Shown: positions 33,571 through 43,097 of the stretch, piece by piece
How the letters are laid out: each line of letters starts with the position of its first letter
Position numbering within the stretch: position 1 is the stretch's first letter
Source of the DNA: Pseudomonas mangrovi
GTDB taxonomy: Bacteria; Pseudomonadota; Gammaproteobacteria; Pseudomonadales; Pseudomonadaceae
Assembly (NCBI RefSeq): GCF_003052585.1
Contig: NZ_QASN01000008.1
Coordinates: 1 to 64,000 of the forward strand
Direction: 5' to 3'
DNA: 64,000 nt
Notes under the pieces: generated by a model
Told to the model about the DNA's origin: nothing
The model's input: the letters and a program-made list of their open reading frames with translations, nothing else
The model's database searches: none
Position numbers and translations under genes: made by a program

Positions 33571-34977
33571 ATGCGAGCCCAGACCTTCACCCCACCGTTT
33601 TTTGCCACCCACGCCAACGTTTTCCAGCAAGGCCAGCTGCGCAGTCTGTACAACGCGCTGCTGGAGCAGCCGCTGAGCGATGAGCTGCGCGCCCAGGCCG
33701 CAGACTTTCTCGACCGCCAGCTGCAGGAGCTGCAGGCGCAGACTGACAACTGCGACCTCCCCCAGGACCCGGCCCACTGGCAGGCCTGGCTGGAACAGCG
33801 CAACGCCAGCGTCGGCGAAGCCTTCCAGGAATATCGCCAGCAGCGCCAGACCGGCGCCCCGCGGCGTTACTTCCGCCACCGCGCCCACGCCCTGCACTTT
33901 CTGCGCAGCGTGGCGCCGACCAAGCTGGTCGACGGTTCCTGGCTGCATGGTCTGTTGCGGCACTGGCGTGATCCGGCCTATGCCGGCCTGATCCGCATCT
34001 ACCTGGAAGAACTGGGCGGTGGTCGCCCGGACAAGAACCATGTGCGGCTCTATCGTCAGCTACTCGCCAGCCAGGACTGCGCCGACCAGCAGGATCTCGA
34101 CGACGCCTGCTACCAGCAAGGCGCCATCCAGCTGGCATTGGGCTGGCTGGCGGACGACTACCTGCCCGAGCTGATCGGCTTCAATCTGGGCTACGAGCAG
34201 CTGCCACTGCACCTGCCGATCAGCGCCTTCGAGCTGGCCGAGCTTGGCCTGGACCCCTACTACTTCACCCTGCACGTCACCGTCGACAACGCCGCCAGCG
34301 GCCACGCGCGCATGGCACTGGAAAGCATCCGCGGTCTGATTCCAGCCGGCAGCGACGCACAGGCATTCATGCGCCGGCTGCGCCTGGGCTATCGCCTGAA
34401 CGATCAGGGACCCGGCACTCTGGACGCCATCAGGGCGTTCGACCCGCAGCAGTCGCTGATCGACATGCTGACGCGCAAGGCCGAGGTCGGCCGACACCTG
34501 CATGCCGACTACTGTCAGATCGAAGGCCGCACGGTCAATCAGTGGCTGAGCGAGCCCGGCGGGATCGCCGGCTTCCTCGACGCCCTGCAGCGCCGCGGCT
34601 GGATTCGCCGTGGCGAGCAGGCCAGCCATAGCCGCTTCTGGGGTCTGATCGAAGGCGAGCGGGCACAGATGTTCGGGGTGTTCAACGGCTATGAGCGGCA
34701 GTTGCTGCGTGACTGGATCGAGACACCGGCGGACGCCGACAGCGCCGTTAAAGGCAGCAACGGGCGACGCCGGCCCAGACCACAGTACTCCACCGCAAAC
34801 GTCGAGGCTCCGGAAGATCGCGACAGCCAGTTGCTGGCGTTGCGCCTGAAGCAGCTGCCCACGCCGGCCGCACGGATCGATGAACTGCTCGGCTGGATGA
34901 CCCCGGCCCGCCACCACCACCCCGCCGGACTGCTCGCCACCCGTGAGTTCTGTCGCCTGCTGGAGATACCGGCATGA
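33571..34977 (+). CDS. Iron-containing redox enzyme family protein (heme-oxygenase-like di-metal oxidase)
   Basis: 468 residues. The middle (about 95-260) matches the heme-oxygenase-like fold used by di-iron oxidases: EELGGGRPDKNHVRLYRQLL and LHVTVDNAASGHA. Possible metal ligands are Glu146/147, His157, Glu209, His235, Asp239 and His245. Relatives carry out unusual oxidations such as N-oxygenation or C-C cleavage; the reaction here is unknown. Residues about 265-370 form a second, unassigned region and about 380-410 a basic linker (GRRRPRP). Its TGA overlaps the next ATG (ATGA), tying it to the methyltransferase. No good ribosome binding site precedes the ATG; the start is tentative. Confidence 0.8.
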   Translation: MRAQTFTPPFFATHANVFQQGQLRSLYNALLEQPLSDELRAQAADFLDRQLQELQAQTDNCDLPQDPAHWQAWLEQRNASVGEAFQEYRQQRQTGAPRRYFRHRAHALHFLRSVAPTKLVDGSWLHGLLRHWRDPAYAGLIRIYLEELGGGRPDKNHVRLYRQLLASQDCADQQDLDDACYQQGAIQLALGWLADDYLPELIGFNLGYEQLPLHLPISAFELAELGLDPYYFTLHVTVDNAASGHARMALESIRGLIPAGSDAQAFMRRLRLGYRLNDQGPGTLDAIRAFDPQQSLIDMLTRKAEVGRHLHADYCQIEGRTVNQWLSEPGGIAGFLDALQRRGWIRRGEQASHSRFWGLIEGERAQMFGVFNGYERQLLRDWIETPADADSAVKGSNGRRRPRPQYSTANVEAPEDRDSQLLALRLKQLPTPAARIDELLGWMTPARHHHPAGLLATREFCRLLEIPA

Positions 34978-35954
34978 ACGCTCCGCTACGCACCGAAGCC
35001 CTTCGCCAACAGGCCCTGCTCGCATTGCTGCGCTATCTGCAGGATCAGGGCTACGACTTCATCACCCCCACCCCGGCCACCCACGCCCGGGTCCTCGCGC
35101 GGCCGACGCCCGGCCGCTGCGGTAGCGATCTGCGCGACGCCTTCGGCTGGAACCGCCCGTTCCCGGCGGCTCTGCTGCCGCAAGCATTGCTGCAACAGCT
35201 GCAGGCGGTGGGAATGGTCTACGGCGAAGGTGCGTTGCGCCGCAGCAGCGTGCGGGTCGCCAGCCTGGGTGAAAACCTGTTGCTGCACTCCGCCTTCCCC
35301 ACCGAGGCTGAGGATGCAGTGTTCTTCGGGCCGGACAGCTATCGCTTCGTGGCGGCGATCGAGGCGCACCTGCAGCAACGCGAGGCGCCGCTGCAACGCG
35401 CACTGGACATAGGTTGCGGCGCCGGGCCCGGCGCCCTGTGCATCGCCCGCCATGCGCCGCAGACCGAAGTACTGGGTGTCGACATCAACCCGGCGGCGCT
35501 GGAACTGGCACGCCTGAACGCGGCGTTCGCCGGCGCCGACCACCTGCAGCTGTGCGAGAGCGACCTGTTCGGCGCCCTGCAGGGCGACTTCGACCTGATC
35601 GTCGCCAATCCGCCCTATCTGCTCGATCCGAATCAGCGCACCTACCGTCACGGCGGCGGCCAGCTCGGTCTGGGTCTGTCCCTGCAGATCGTCGAAGCCG
35701 CGCTACCGCGCCTGAGTCCGGGCGGTAGTCTGCTGCTGTACACCGGCGTCGCCATGCGCGACGGCGAAGACCCGCTGCTCAGCAGCCTGGGGCCTGCGCT
35801 GCAAGGCAATGGCGCCTGCTGGCGCTACCGCGAAGTCGATCCGGACGTATTCGGCGAGGAACTGGAGGTGCCGGCCTACGCCGACGTGGAACGAATTGCC
35901 GCCGTGGTGCTGGAAGTACGCCGCGCCCCTCAGGCGCCTTCGTTGCGCCTGTAA
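34974..35954 (+). CDS. Class I SAM-dependent methyltransferase with NPPY motif
   Basis: 326 residues. S-adenosylmethionine-binding ALDIGCGAGPGALCIARH at about 143-160, acidic loop GVDINPAALELARLN, and catalytic IVANPPYLLDP with NPPY at 212-215. NPPY enzymes methylate amide or ring nitrogens (glutamine in PrmC/HemK, adenine, guanine). An N-terminal helical region of about 110 residues precedes the catalytic domain. It is not the release-factor methyltransferase prmC, which sits next to prfA. Coupled by a 4-bp overlap to the oxidase gene upstream. Its last 25 bases overlap the convergent FemAB-like gene. Confidence 0.87.
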   Translation: MNAPLRTEALRQQALLALLRYLQDQGYDFITPTPATHARVLARPTPGRCGSDLRDAFGWNRPFPAALLPQALLQQLQAVGMVYGEGALRRSSVRVASLGENLLLHSAFPTEAEDAVFFGPDSYRFVAAIEAHLQQREAPLQRALDIGCGAGPGALCIARHAPQTEVLGVDINPAALELARLNAAFAGADHLQLCESDLFGALQGDFDLIVANPPYLLDPNQRTYRHGGGQLGLGLSLQIVEAALPRLSPGGSLLLYTGVAMRDGEDPLLSSLGPALQGNGACWRYREVDPDVFGEELEVPAYADVERIAAVVLEVRRAPQAPSLRL

Positions 35955-37069
35955 GGCAGTGCCTCGCGCGCCTGCTCGGCGTAGGCGCGTACACCCGCTC
36001 CTTCGGCGGCGAGGAAATCGGCCACCGCCGCGCGCAGACCGGGATGCGCCAGCCAGTGCCAGGAGCGCGTCAGCACCGGCTCGAAGCCGCGCAGCAGCTT
36101 GTGCTCGCCCTGGGCGCCGGCATCGAAACGCCGCAAGCCCAGCTCCAGCGCCTGCTCGATACCCTGGTAGAAGCAGGTCTCGAAATGCAGCCGGTCGAAT
36201 TCTCCCAGGCAACCCCAGTAGCGTCCGTACAGGCAATCCTCGTCGAGCAGGGAGAAGGTCATCGCCACTGGCTGACCGGCGCGCCGGGCGAACACCAGCT
36301 GCAGCGCCTGCGGCATGCGTTCGGCGAGCAGGCTGAAGAACTCCCGCGTCAGGTACGGCAGGCGTCCGCGGACCCGATAGGTATTGGCGTAACAGGCATA
36401 GACGAAGTCCCATTCCAGCTCGCTGAGCTGGTCGCCGCGCCGACGCTCGAAGTCGATGCCGAGCCCCGCCACCTGCTCGCGCTCCTTGCGCATCTGCTTG
36501 CGCTTGCGCGAACTGAGCGCATCGAGAAAGTCCTGGAAGTCGCGATAGCCGCGATCGAACCAGTGGAACTGGCAACCGAGGCGTTCCAGCCAACCTTCGC
36601 GACCCTGCAGCAGGGCATCACTTGGCCCATCGGTGAAGTTCACATGGATGCCCGACAGCCCTTCGCCCAGCGCCTGCCTGGGCAGCGCATCGAGCAGGGC
36701 CGCGCAGGCCCGGGCATCGCCCAGCAGTCGCGGCCCCTGCACCGGACTGAAGGGCACGCCACCCAGCAGCTTGGGGTAATAGCCGATACCGGCTCGCTGG
36801 CAGGCCTCGGCCCAGGCCATGTCGAAGACGTACTCGCCGAACGAATGCTGCTTCACGTACGCCGGCATCGCGGCCACCAGGCGACCACTGTCATCGCGCC
36901 AGAGCCGGTGCGCAGGCAGCCAGCCGCTGTCACCGCCGACGCTGCCGCTGTCCTCCAGGCTGGACAGGAAGGCGTGGCTGAGGAATGGCTGCGCGCTACC
37001 TGCCAGCGCATCCCAGTCGGTCGCGACGACCTCGGCCAGTGATCCGCATCGGACCAGCGCAGCACTCAT
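35930..37069 (-). CDS. FemAB-like GNAT-fold protein (DUF482 family)
   Basis: 379 residues. The sequence from FLSHAFLSSLEDSGSVG through RKRKQMRKEREQV and YWGCLGEFDRLHFETCFYQG to FDAGAQGEHKLLRGF matches the peptidoglycan-recognition/FemAB-like family with tandem acyltransferase folds. FemX-like enzymes use aminoacyl-tRNA and other GNATs use acyl-CoA; donor and acceptor are unknown here. Widely conserved in proteobacteria. Its 3' end overlaps the methyltransferase gene tail-to-tail by 25 bp. Confidence 0.87.
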   Translation of the reverse strand: MSAALVRCGSLAEVVATDWDALAGSAQPFLSHAFLSSLEDSGSVGGDSGWLPAHRLWRDDSGRLVAAMPAYVKQHSFGEYVFDMAWAEACQRAGIGYYPKLLGGVPFSPVQGPRLLGDARACAALLDALPRQALGEGLSGIHVNFTDGPSDALLQGREGWLERLGCQFHWFDRGYRDFQDFLDALSSRKRKQMRKEREQVAGLGIDFERRRGDQLSELEWDFVYACYANTYRVRGRLPYLTREFFSLLAERMPQALQLVFARRAGQPVAMTFSLLDEDCLYGRYWGCLGEFDRLHFETCFYQGIEQALELGLRRFDAGAQGEHKLLRGFEPVLTRSWHWLAHPGLRAAVADFLAAEGAGVRAYAEQAREALPYRRNEGA

Positions 37070-37076
37070 CGACGGC

Positions 37077-37544
37077 TCAGATCAGCTCGAACAGCACCAG
37101 CGGCAGCATCACCACCAGCACCAAGGCGAACAGGCCCAGGCCAAACAGCAGGCCGATACCGGCGGCACGCCAGTTGGAGTAAAGCGCCCCCCCCTGCTCG
37201 GTGTGCAGGACCATGGCCGGCCCGATGCGCTGCTGGGCGAGGAAGAACATCCCGGCCACCTGGGCAATGGTGAAGGGAATCGCCGGCACGCTCTCCGGCA
37301 GGATGAAAGCCAGTGCCATGCAGACCACAAAGATGGCGATCGCAATGCCCCAGACTGCACCCGTCTCGCCACCGCGACCGAGCGCCTGGAGATTCTTGCC
37401 GAGCAGGAAGGCGCCGGCCAGCGGCGAGCCGAGGAAAGTCGCCAGGCCCACCGCGCCGAGCTTGTAGAGCGGTACTTCGGTCGCGTGGGTCAGGGGGTTG
37501 GTGAGTTCGGCACTGGGGGTCTTGAAGGGGTTTTCAGCGTCCAT
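37077..37544 (-). CDS. Small integral membrane protein, unknown function
   Basis: 155 residues with four predicted transmembrane helices (about 28-48, 62-82, 88-108, 130-152). Polar N-terminus MDAENPFKTPSAELTNP. No family recognised. GGAGCC lies before the ATG at a suitable distance. Seven bases separate its stop from the FemAB-like gene, so the two are probably co-transcribed. Confidence 0.75.
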   Translation of the reverse strand: MDAENPFKTPSAELTNPLTHATEVPLYKLGAVGLATFLGSPLAGAFLLGKNLQALGRGGETGAVWGIAIAIFVVCMALAFILPESVPAIPFTIAQVAGMFFLAQQRIGPAMVLHTEQGGALYSNWRAAGIGLLFGLGLFALVLVVMLPLVLFELI

Positions 37545-37672
37545 GCGGGCTCCTGGGCATGTTGCGGATCGTTGGACCGAGGTGGATTTCAGACTGTCTC
37601 CGCGCTCGGCACGGCGCGGAATCTGCTACCGGGCATCCAGGGCGTTTGCGTCGCAACGGCCGCAGCGGAGCG

Positions 37673-38455
37673 CTAGAGCTCCAGCACGAATCCATCGGCA
37701 TCGCGAAACGCCGGGAAGTGCTCACGATAGGCCGCCAGTTTACGCGGATCCAGGCTCAGCTTGCGGACGCCATCGGCATCTTCGCAAGCCAGCAGGCAGT
37801 CGCCCTGGAAATCCAGCACCTGGCTGTCGCCGGCGTAGTCCAGGCCCTTGCCGTCGCGGCCGACACGGTTCAGCGCCGCCACATAGCACTGGTTTTCGAT
37901 GGCCCGCGCCGGCAGCAGGCGGTTCCAGTGGGCGCGCCGTGCCGCCGGCCAGTTGGCGGTGTAGAGCAACAGGTCGGTGCCGCCGGCATCGCGGCTCCAC
38001 ACCGGAAAGCGCAGGTCGTAGCAGATCAGCGGGCGAATGCGCCAACCCTTGAGCTCGAACAGTGCCTGCTGCTCGCCCGCACTGAAATGCTGGTCTTCCC
38101 CGGCCATGCGAAACAGGTGGCGCTTGTCGTAATGCGCCAGGCTGCCGTCCGGACGCGCCCAGAGCAGGCGGTTGCGGTAGCTGCCATCGGCCGCGCGGAT
38201 GATCAGGCTGCCGGTGACCACTGCCTCCAGCTGTCGGGCCTGCTGCTGCAGCCAGAGGCTGGTGGGACCGTCCTCCTCTTCAGCCAGGCGCGCCGACTCC
38301 ATGGAGAAGCCGGTGCTGAACATTTCCGGCAGCACGATCAGATCCGCGCCGCGTGCCTGCGCCAGCAGCGGCTCGAAGTGGGCGCGGTTGGCCGCCGGGT
38401 CCTGCCAGACCAGTTCGGTCTGGATCAGCGCCAGGTCAAGATCGGGCTTGTTCAT
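37673..38455 (-). CDS. Omega-amidase / carbon-nitrogen hydrolase (YafV-like)
   Basis: 260 residues, nitrilase superfamily. Catalytic Glu in VLPEMFSTGFS near 45, Lys in HYDKRHLFRMAGE near 110, and Cys in PLICYDLRFPVWSR near 143. YafV-like omega-amidases hydrolyse 2-oxoglutaramate and 2-oxosuccinamate, the keto acids formed by transamination of glutamine or asparagine. The ATG at 38455 follows GGAGTGAGC; an upstream in-frame start at 38479 lies inside the aminotransferase gene. The neighbour upstream is a methionine aminotransferase that can use glutamine as donor, so the pair fits methionine salvage. Confidence 0.9.
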   Translation of the reverse strand: MNKPDLDLALIQTELVWQDPAANRAHFEPLLAQARGADLIVLPEMFSTGFSMESARLAEEEDGPTSLWLQQQARQLEAVVTGSLIIRAADGSYRNRLLWARPDGSLAHYDKRHLFRMAGEDQHFSAGEQQALFELKGWRIRPLICYDLRFPVWSRDAGGTDLLLYTANWPAARRAHWNRLLPARAIENQCYVAALNRVGRDGKGLDYAGDSQVLDFQGDCLLACEDADGVRKLSLDPRKLAAYREHFPAFRDADGFVLEL

Positions 38456-38466
38456 GCTCACTCCGT

Positions 38467-39615
38467 TCAGATCGCGCACAGGCGTTGTGCTGCGGCACGC
38501 AGGGTGTCGTCGCGCTTAGCGAAACAGAAGCGCACCAGGCGCATGTCCGCCGGCGGCTCACGATAGAACACCGACACCGGGATCACCGCCACGCCCTGCT
38601 CGCGGGTCAGCCACTCGGCCATGGCCACGTCATCCAGATCAGGACGGATCGCCGAGTAGTCGGCCAGCTGGAAATAGGTGCCTGGCGAGGGCGTGAAGAC
38701 GAAGCGCGAGTCGGCCAGCAACGCGCAGAACAGATCGCGCTTGGCCTGGTAGAAGCCCGGCAGCTCGGCCAGATGCTCCGGATGCTGCTGCATGAACTCG
38801 GCCAGCGCCCACTGCAGCGGGGTCACCGCGGTAAAGCTGACGAACTGGTGGACCTTGCGCAGCTCGGCGCTGAGCGCAGGCGGCGCGAGCACATAGCCGG
38901 TCTTCCAACCGGTGACGTGATAGGTCTTGCCGAAGGAGCCGACGACGAAGGCACGCTGATACAGCTCATCATGCCGCAGCACGCTCTGGTGCTCGGCGCC
39001 GTCGAACACCAGGTGCTCGTAGACCTCGTCGCTGAGCAGATGGATATCGCGGTCGCGGATCAGCGCGGCCAGGCGGTCCAGGTCCGCTCGCGAGAGCAGT
39101 GCCCCACTGGGGTTGTGCGGACTGTTGATGATGATCAGCCGGGTGCGCGCGCCGATGGCCGCCTCCAGCGCCGGCCAGTCGATGGCGAAGTCCGGCAGAC
39201 GCAGGCGCTGATGCACGCAGATGCCGCCAGCCAGTTGCACCGCCGGCTCGTAGCTGTCGTAGCAGGGATCGAAGACGATCACCTCGTCGCCAGGATGCAC
39301 CAGCGCGTGGATGGCGCAGAAGATCGCCTGGGTCGCGCCGGGGGTGACGGTGATCTCGTCCTGCGCCGACAGGTTGCGGCCATAGAGCCGCTGGACCTTG
39401 AGCGCCAGTTGCTCGCGCAGCGCCGGCAGGCCGGTCATGGGCGCGTACTGGTTGTGTCCTTGCAGCACTGCGCGAGCGACCGCCTCGCGCAGTGCATCGG
39501 GACCGTCGAAATCCGGAAAACCCTGGGACAGGTTGATCGCCCCGCACTCGGCCGCCAACTGCGACATGCGGGTGAAGATGGTGGTGCCGGTGTGGGGCAG
39601 TTTGCTCTGGATCAT
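38467..39615 (-). CDS. PLP-dependent methionine/glutamine aminotransferase (YbdL-like)
   Basis: 382 residues, fold-type I class I/II aminotransferase. NLSQGFPDFDGP near 28, SPHNPSGALLS near 165, LLSDEVYEHLVFDG near 193, and the PLP lysine in GSFGKTYHVTGWKTGYV near 230. It most resembles YbdL/MtnE-like enzymes that aminate 2-oxo-4-methylthiobutanoate to methionine. With the downstream omega-amidase it forms a two-gene unit (11 bp between stop and ATG). Confidence 0.9.
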   Translation of the reverse strand: MIQSKLPHTGTTIFTRMSQLAAECGAINLSQGFPDFDGPDALREAVARAVLQGHNQYAPMTGLPALREQLALKVQRLYGRNLSAQDEITVTPGATQAIFCAIHALVHPGDEVIVFDPCYDSYEPAVQLAGGICVHQRLRLPDFAIDWPALEAAIGARTRLIIINSPHNPSGALLSRADLDRLAALIRDRDIHLLSDEVYEHLVFDGAEHQSVLRHDELYQRAFVVGSFGKTYHVTGWKTGYVLAPPALSAELRKVHQFVSFTAVTPLQWALAEFMQQHPEHLAELPGFYQAKRDLFCALLADSRFVFTPSPGTYFQLADYSAIRPDLDDVAMAEWLTREQGVAVIPVSVFYREPPADMRLVRFCFAKRDDTLRAAAQRLCAI

Positions 39616-39710
39616 CAGCGAATATCCGAAAGCTGGAAGCGGATCAGCCTGCGGGGTGGCACCAGGCGCGCGCCCGGCTCCTTCTTCGGCGTCAGGCTTC
39701 CAGGTGCTAT

Positions 39711-41171
39711 CTAGCGTTTGTCCTTGCGCTTCTTCTCGGCCTTCTTGCGGTGCGACATGAGCCTGCGCTTCTTGTTCACCTGGCGGTCGGTGAGGGTGTT
39801 CTTCTTGCCCTCGTAGGGGTTGTCGCCGCCCTTGAACTCGATGCGGATCGGCGTGCCGACCAGCCGCAGCACACGCCTGTAGGTGTTTTCCAGGTAGCGC
39901 ACATAGGACTTGGGCACCGCCTCGACCTGGTTGCCGTGAATCACGATCAGCGGCGGGTTGGCACCGCCCAGGTGGGCATAGCGCAACTTGATGCGGCGAC
40001 CGTTGACCAGCGGCGGCTGGTGCTCCTGCACCGCGCCTTCGAGGATCTGTGTCAGGCGGCTGGTCGGCCAGCGGGTAATCGCCGACTGGAAGGCGGCCTG
40101 CACCGACTTGTACAGGTTGCCGACGCCGGTGCCGTGCAATGCGGAGATGAAGTGGATGTCGGCGAAGTCGACGAAGAACAGCCGGCGCTCCAGCTCGGTC
40201 TTCACGTATTCCTTCTCGCCGTGGTCCATGCCGTCCCACTTGTTCAGCGCGATCACCAGTGCGCGACCGGATTCCAGCGCGAAGCCGAGCAGGTTGAGGT
40301 CGTGGTCGACCACCCCTTCGCGGGCGTCCATCACGAAGATCACCACGTTGGCGTCCTGGATCGCCTGCAGGGTCTTGACCACCGAGAACTTCTCGACCGA
40401 CTCGAAGATCTTGCCGCGCCGACGCACGCCGGCGGTGTCGATCAGGGTGTACTTCTCGTCGCCACGCTCGAAGGGGATGTAGATGCTGTCGCGGGTGGTG
40501 CCGGCCTGGTCGTAGACGATAACCCGGTCTTCACCGAGCATGCGGTTGACCAGCGTCGACTTGCCGACGTTGGGCCGACCGATGATGGCGATCTTGATGC
40601 CGTCCTTCTCGCTGGGGCCGGGAATCCGCGTCGGCTCCTCACCTTCGGCGACTTCTTCCGCGGGCAATTCTTCCTGGTCCTTGGGAAATTCGCCGAGCAC
40701 GGTTTCCAGCATCTGGGTGATGCCGCGGCCGTGGGCGCCGGCAATCGCCAGCGCGTCACCGAGGCCGAGCGGGCTGAACTCGGCACGGGCAACGTCGCTA
40801 TCGAGGTTGTCGACCTTGTTCACCACCAGAAAACTGCGCTTGTTGCGCTTGCGCAGGTGCTCGCCGATCGACTGGTCCGCCGCGCACAGCCCGGCACGGG
40901 CATCGACCATGAACAGCACCACGTCGGCTTCCTCGATGGCCTGCAGCGACTGCGCCGCCATCTTCGCGTCGATCCCCTCCTCGTCCCCGGAGATGCCCCC
41001 GGTATCGATGACGATGTAGGTACGCCCCTGCCACTTGGCCTCGCCGTACTGGCGATCACGGGTCAGACCGGACAGATCGCCGACGATGGCGTCGCGACTG
41101 CGGGTCAGGCGGTTGAACAGGGTGGACTTGCCGACGTTGGGGCGGCCCACCAGGGCGATAACGGGAACCAT
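39711..41171 (-). CDS. der: Ribosome biogenesis GTPase Der (EngA)
   Basis: 486 residues with two tandem GTPase domains, each starting [10 protein letters not shown] (near 8 and 203), with DTGGISG and DTAGVRRR switch II motifs and NKVD/NKWD specificity motifs. A KH-like domain and a Lys/Arg-rich tail ([13 protein letters not shown]) follow. Essential for 50S subunit maturation. Downstream of bamB, as in most gammaproteobacteria, but separated from it by a terminator-like hairpin. Confidence 0.97.
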   Translation of the reverse strand: MVPVIALVGRPNVGKSTLFNRLTRSRDAIVGDLSGLTRDRQYGEAKWQGRTYIVIDTGGISGDEEGIDAKMAAQSLQAIEEADVVLFMVDARAGLCAADQSIGEHLRKRNKRSFLVVNKVDNLDSDVARAEFSPLGLGDALAIAGAHGRGITQMLETVLGEFPKDQEELPAEEVAEGEEPTRIPGPSEKDGIKIAIIGRPNVGKSTLVNRMLGEDRVIVYDQAGTTRDSIYIPFERGDEKYTLIDTAGVRRRGKIFESVEKFSVVKTLQAIQDANVVIFVMDAREGVVDHDLNLLGFALESGRALVIALNKWDGMDHGEKEYVKTELERRLFFVDFADIHFISALHGTGVGNLYKSVQAAFQSAITRWPTSRLTQILEGAVQEHQPPLVNGRRIKLRYAHLGGANPPLIVIHGNQVEAVPKSYVRYLENTYRRVLRLVGTPIRIEFKGGDNPYEGKKNTLTDRQVNKKRRLMSHRKKAEKKRKDKR

Positions 41172-41196
41172 GAGGCTCTCACCTGCGATATTTGCG

Positions 41197-41229
41197 AAAA
41201 CACAAAGGCCGCTGCGTTGGGCAGCGGCC
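41197..41229 (-). terminator. Hairpin terminator between bamB and der
   Basis: Minus strand: nine-bp stem GGCCGCTGC/GCAGCGGCC followed by TTTGTGTTTT. It would limit read-through into der. Confidence 0.7.
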
Positions 41230-41286
41230 GGACATTCATTGCACGAGGAACGGCCCGGTACGCCCCGCAGGGCGCCCGGCCGGCGG

Positions 41287-42426
41287 TCACTGGATGGTCA
41301 GTGCCACCAGCTTGCCGCCGTTGCCGTAAGCGTAGATCCACTCACCCGCAACCACTGGCTGGGCACGCAACCCGGCGCTGTCGATACGCTCGCGACCGAC
41401 GAAACGACCGTCGACCTGGCTGAGCAGATGCAGATAGCCCTCCAGATCGCCCACCAGCACGTAACTGGAAATCACCGCCGGTGCCGACAGCTTGCGACGC
41501 TGCAGCGAATCGTTGCTCCACAGCGCGGAGGCGGAACGCTCGTCGACGCCCACCAGGGTGCCTTCGGCTTCGCTCACGTAGACACTGCCATAACCCTGGG
41601 CCAGGCCCATGGCGCTGGAGGCCTGACGCTCCCAGAGAATTCGTCCGCTGCTCAGATCGAGCGCCGCCAGGCGACCCTGGTAGCTCACCGCGTAGACGAT
41701 GCCGCCGGAGAGCAGCAGCCCGCCGTCGATGTCGACGATGCGCTCAAGCTCGGAACGGCCCTGGGGTACGGCAACGCGCTGCTCCCAGATCGGCAGGCCG
41801 CGCGCGGTATCCAGTGCCAGCACCTTGCCGGTGGAAAGACCGGCAATCGCCAGGTTGTTGGTCAGCACCGGGCTACCCGAACCGCGCAGGGTCAGCACGG
41901 CCGGGGTGTTGTCGAAGACCCAGCGCTGGTTGCCGCTGTAGGCCTCGAATGCGTAGAGAGTGTCGTTCTGGGTCTGCACCACGACGATATCGCCGTTGGT
42001 TGCCGGCGCTGCGAGCACCTCGCTGTTGACCTTGGCGCGCCACTTCTCTTCGCCACTGTCGGCGTCGAGCGCGAGCACTTCGCCTTTCAGCGTGCCCAGC
42101 AGGACCAGACCGTAGCCTGCCCCCACCGCGCCGGATACCGGCGTCTTCAGGTTCTGCTTCCAGATCACCTTGCCGGTCAGGCGGTCGAGCGCCATGACCA
42201 GACCTTCGACGTCGGCGGCAAAGATGCGCTCGCCGTCGACCGCCGGGACCAGCATGTTGTAGGTATCACCCTGGCCATCGCCGATCGAGCGGCTCCACTG
42301 GGTCTTCAGGCTCACTTCACGCTCGAACTTGGGCAGTTCGGCCGGTGGCAGTTCCTTCTTGTCGGTGCTGCTGCAGCCCGCGGCCAATACGGCCAGCGCC
42401 AGCAGTGCGGCATTCTTCCAGCGCAT
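41287..42426 (-). CDS. bamB: Outer-membrane assembly lipoprotein BamB
   Basis: 379 residues. Lipoprotein signal with lipobox LAAGC near residue 17, then an eight-bladed PQQ-type beta-propeller (repeated GxxxALDxxxGxxxW blades). BamB is the scaffold of the BAM complex that inserts beta-barrel proteins into the outer membrane. The start is uncertain within a few codons: GTG at 42429 lies nine bases after GAGG, ATG at 42426 is next, and ATG at 42438 is too close to that site. It overlaps or abuts the yfgM stop, so the genes are coupled. Confidence 0.95.
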   Translation of the reverse strand: MRWKNAALLALAVLAAGCSSTDKKELPPAELPKFEREVSLKTQWSRSIGDGQGDTYNMLVPAVDGERIFAADVEGLVMALDRLTGKVIWKQNLKTPVSGAVGAGYGLVLLGTLKGEVLALDADSGEEKWRAKVNSEVLAAPATNGDIVVVQTQNDTLYAFEAYSGNQRWVFDNTPAVLTLRGSGSPVLTNNLAIAGLSTGKVLALDTARGLPIWEQRVAVPQGRSELERIVDIDGGLLLSGGIVYAVSYQGRLAALDLSSGRILWERQASSAMGLAQGYGSVYVSEAEGTLVGVDERSASALWSNDSLQRRKLSAPAVISSYVLVGDLEGYLHLLSQVDGRFVGRERIDSAGLRAQPVVAGEWIYAYGNGGKLVALTIQ

Positions 42427-42430
42427 CACG

Positions 42431-43072
42431 TCATGCATCCTCTTTGGCCAGGTCGTCGAGCTTCATCTGCAGGGTACCCTGCGCCGCTTCCTCGGAAAGC
42501 GCGGCCTTGGCCTTTTCATAGGCGGCATGCGCGTCGTCGGCACGACCCAGGCGGGCCAGCAGGTCACCACGCAGTTCCTCGCGGATCGCTTTGAATTCGT
42601 CAACCTGGGCCGGCTTCTCGAGCAGCGCGAGCGCTTCCTCGACCTTGCCCTGGGCCGCCATCACCCGCGCCAGGCGGTGCTGCGCCAGATCGGCAAGCGT
42701 CGCATCGGCAGGATCGTCGACCACCGCCTGCAGGGCGCCAGCCGCGTCGTCGAGCTTGCCCGAGTCGACCGCAAGCTTGGCCACGAACAGGCTCGCATAC
42801 TGCGCCTGGACGCTGCCGGCGTGTTCCTTGTTCAGGCGCGAGGCCAGATCGACGACCTTGGTCGTATCCGGCGCCGGCGTCACCGCCAGCTCGAGCAATT
42901 GCTGATAGAGCGCACCGGCGGCAGCGGCCTGAGCGGCCTCATGCTTCTGCCAGGCCTGCCAACCGAAGACACCGGCAAGAGCCAGCACGCCGCCCATCAA
43001 CAGGGGCTTGCCGTTGCGCTGCCACCAGTCCCTCATCAGCGCGATCTGCTCTTCTTCGCTGTGCGTGCTCAC
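42431..43072 (-). CDS. YfgM-family TPR protein, SecYEG ancillary subunit
   Basis: 213 residues. A short cytoplasmic N-terminus (SEEEQIALMRDWWQRNGKP), one transmembrane helix (about 23-41), then a periplasmic TPR region. YfgM associates with the Sec translocon and PpiD and helps pass exported proteins to periplasmic chaperones. Its place between hisS and bamB is the common gammaproteobacterial arrangement. Confidence 0.92.
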   Translation of the reverse strand: MSTHSEEEQIALMRDWWQRNGKPLLMGGVLALAGVFGWQAWQKHEAAQAAAAGALYQQLLELAVTPAPDTTKVVDLASRLNKEHAGSVQAQYASLFVAKLAVDSGKLDDAAGALQAVVDDPADATLADLAQHRLARVMAAQGKVEEALALLEKPAQVDEFKAIREELRGDLLARLGRADDAHAAYEKAKAALSEEAAQGTLQMKLDDLAKEDA

Positions 43073-43097
43073 CCGTTGCTCCTTAAATGTGCGGAAT

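Noticed and set aside
34974..35954. prmC (release factor glutamine methyltransferase)
   Set aside because: It has NPPY, but the N-terminal region and the genomic context differ; prmC normally lies next to prfA, hemA or moeB, none of which is here.
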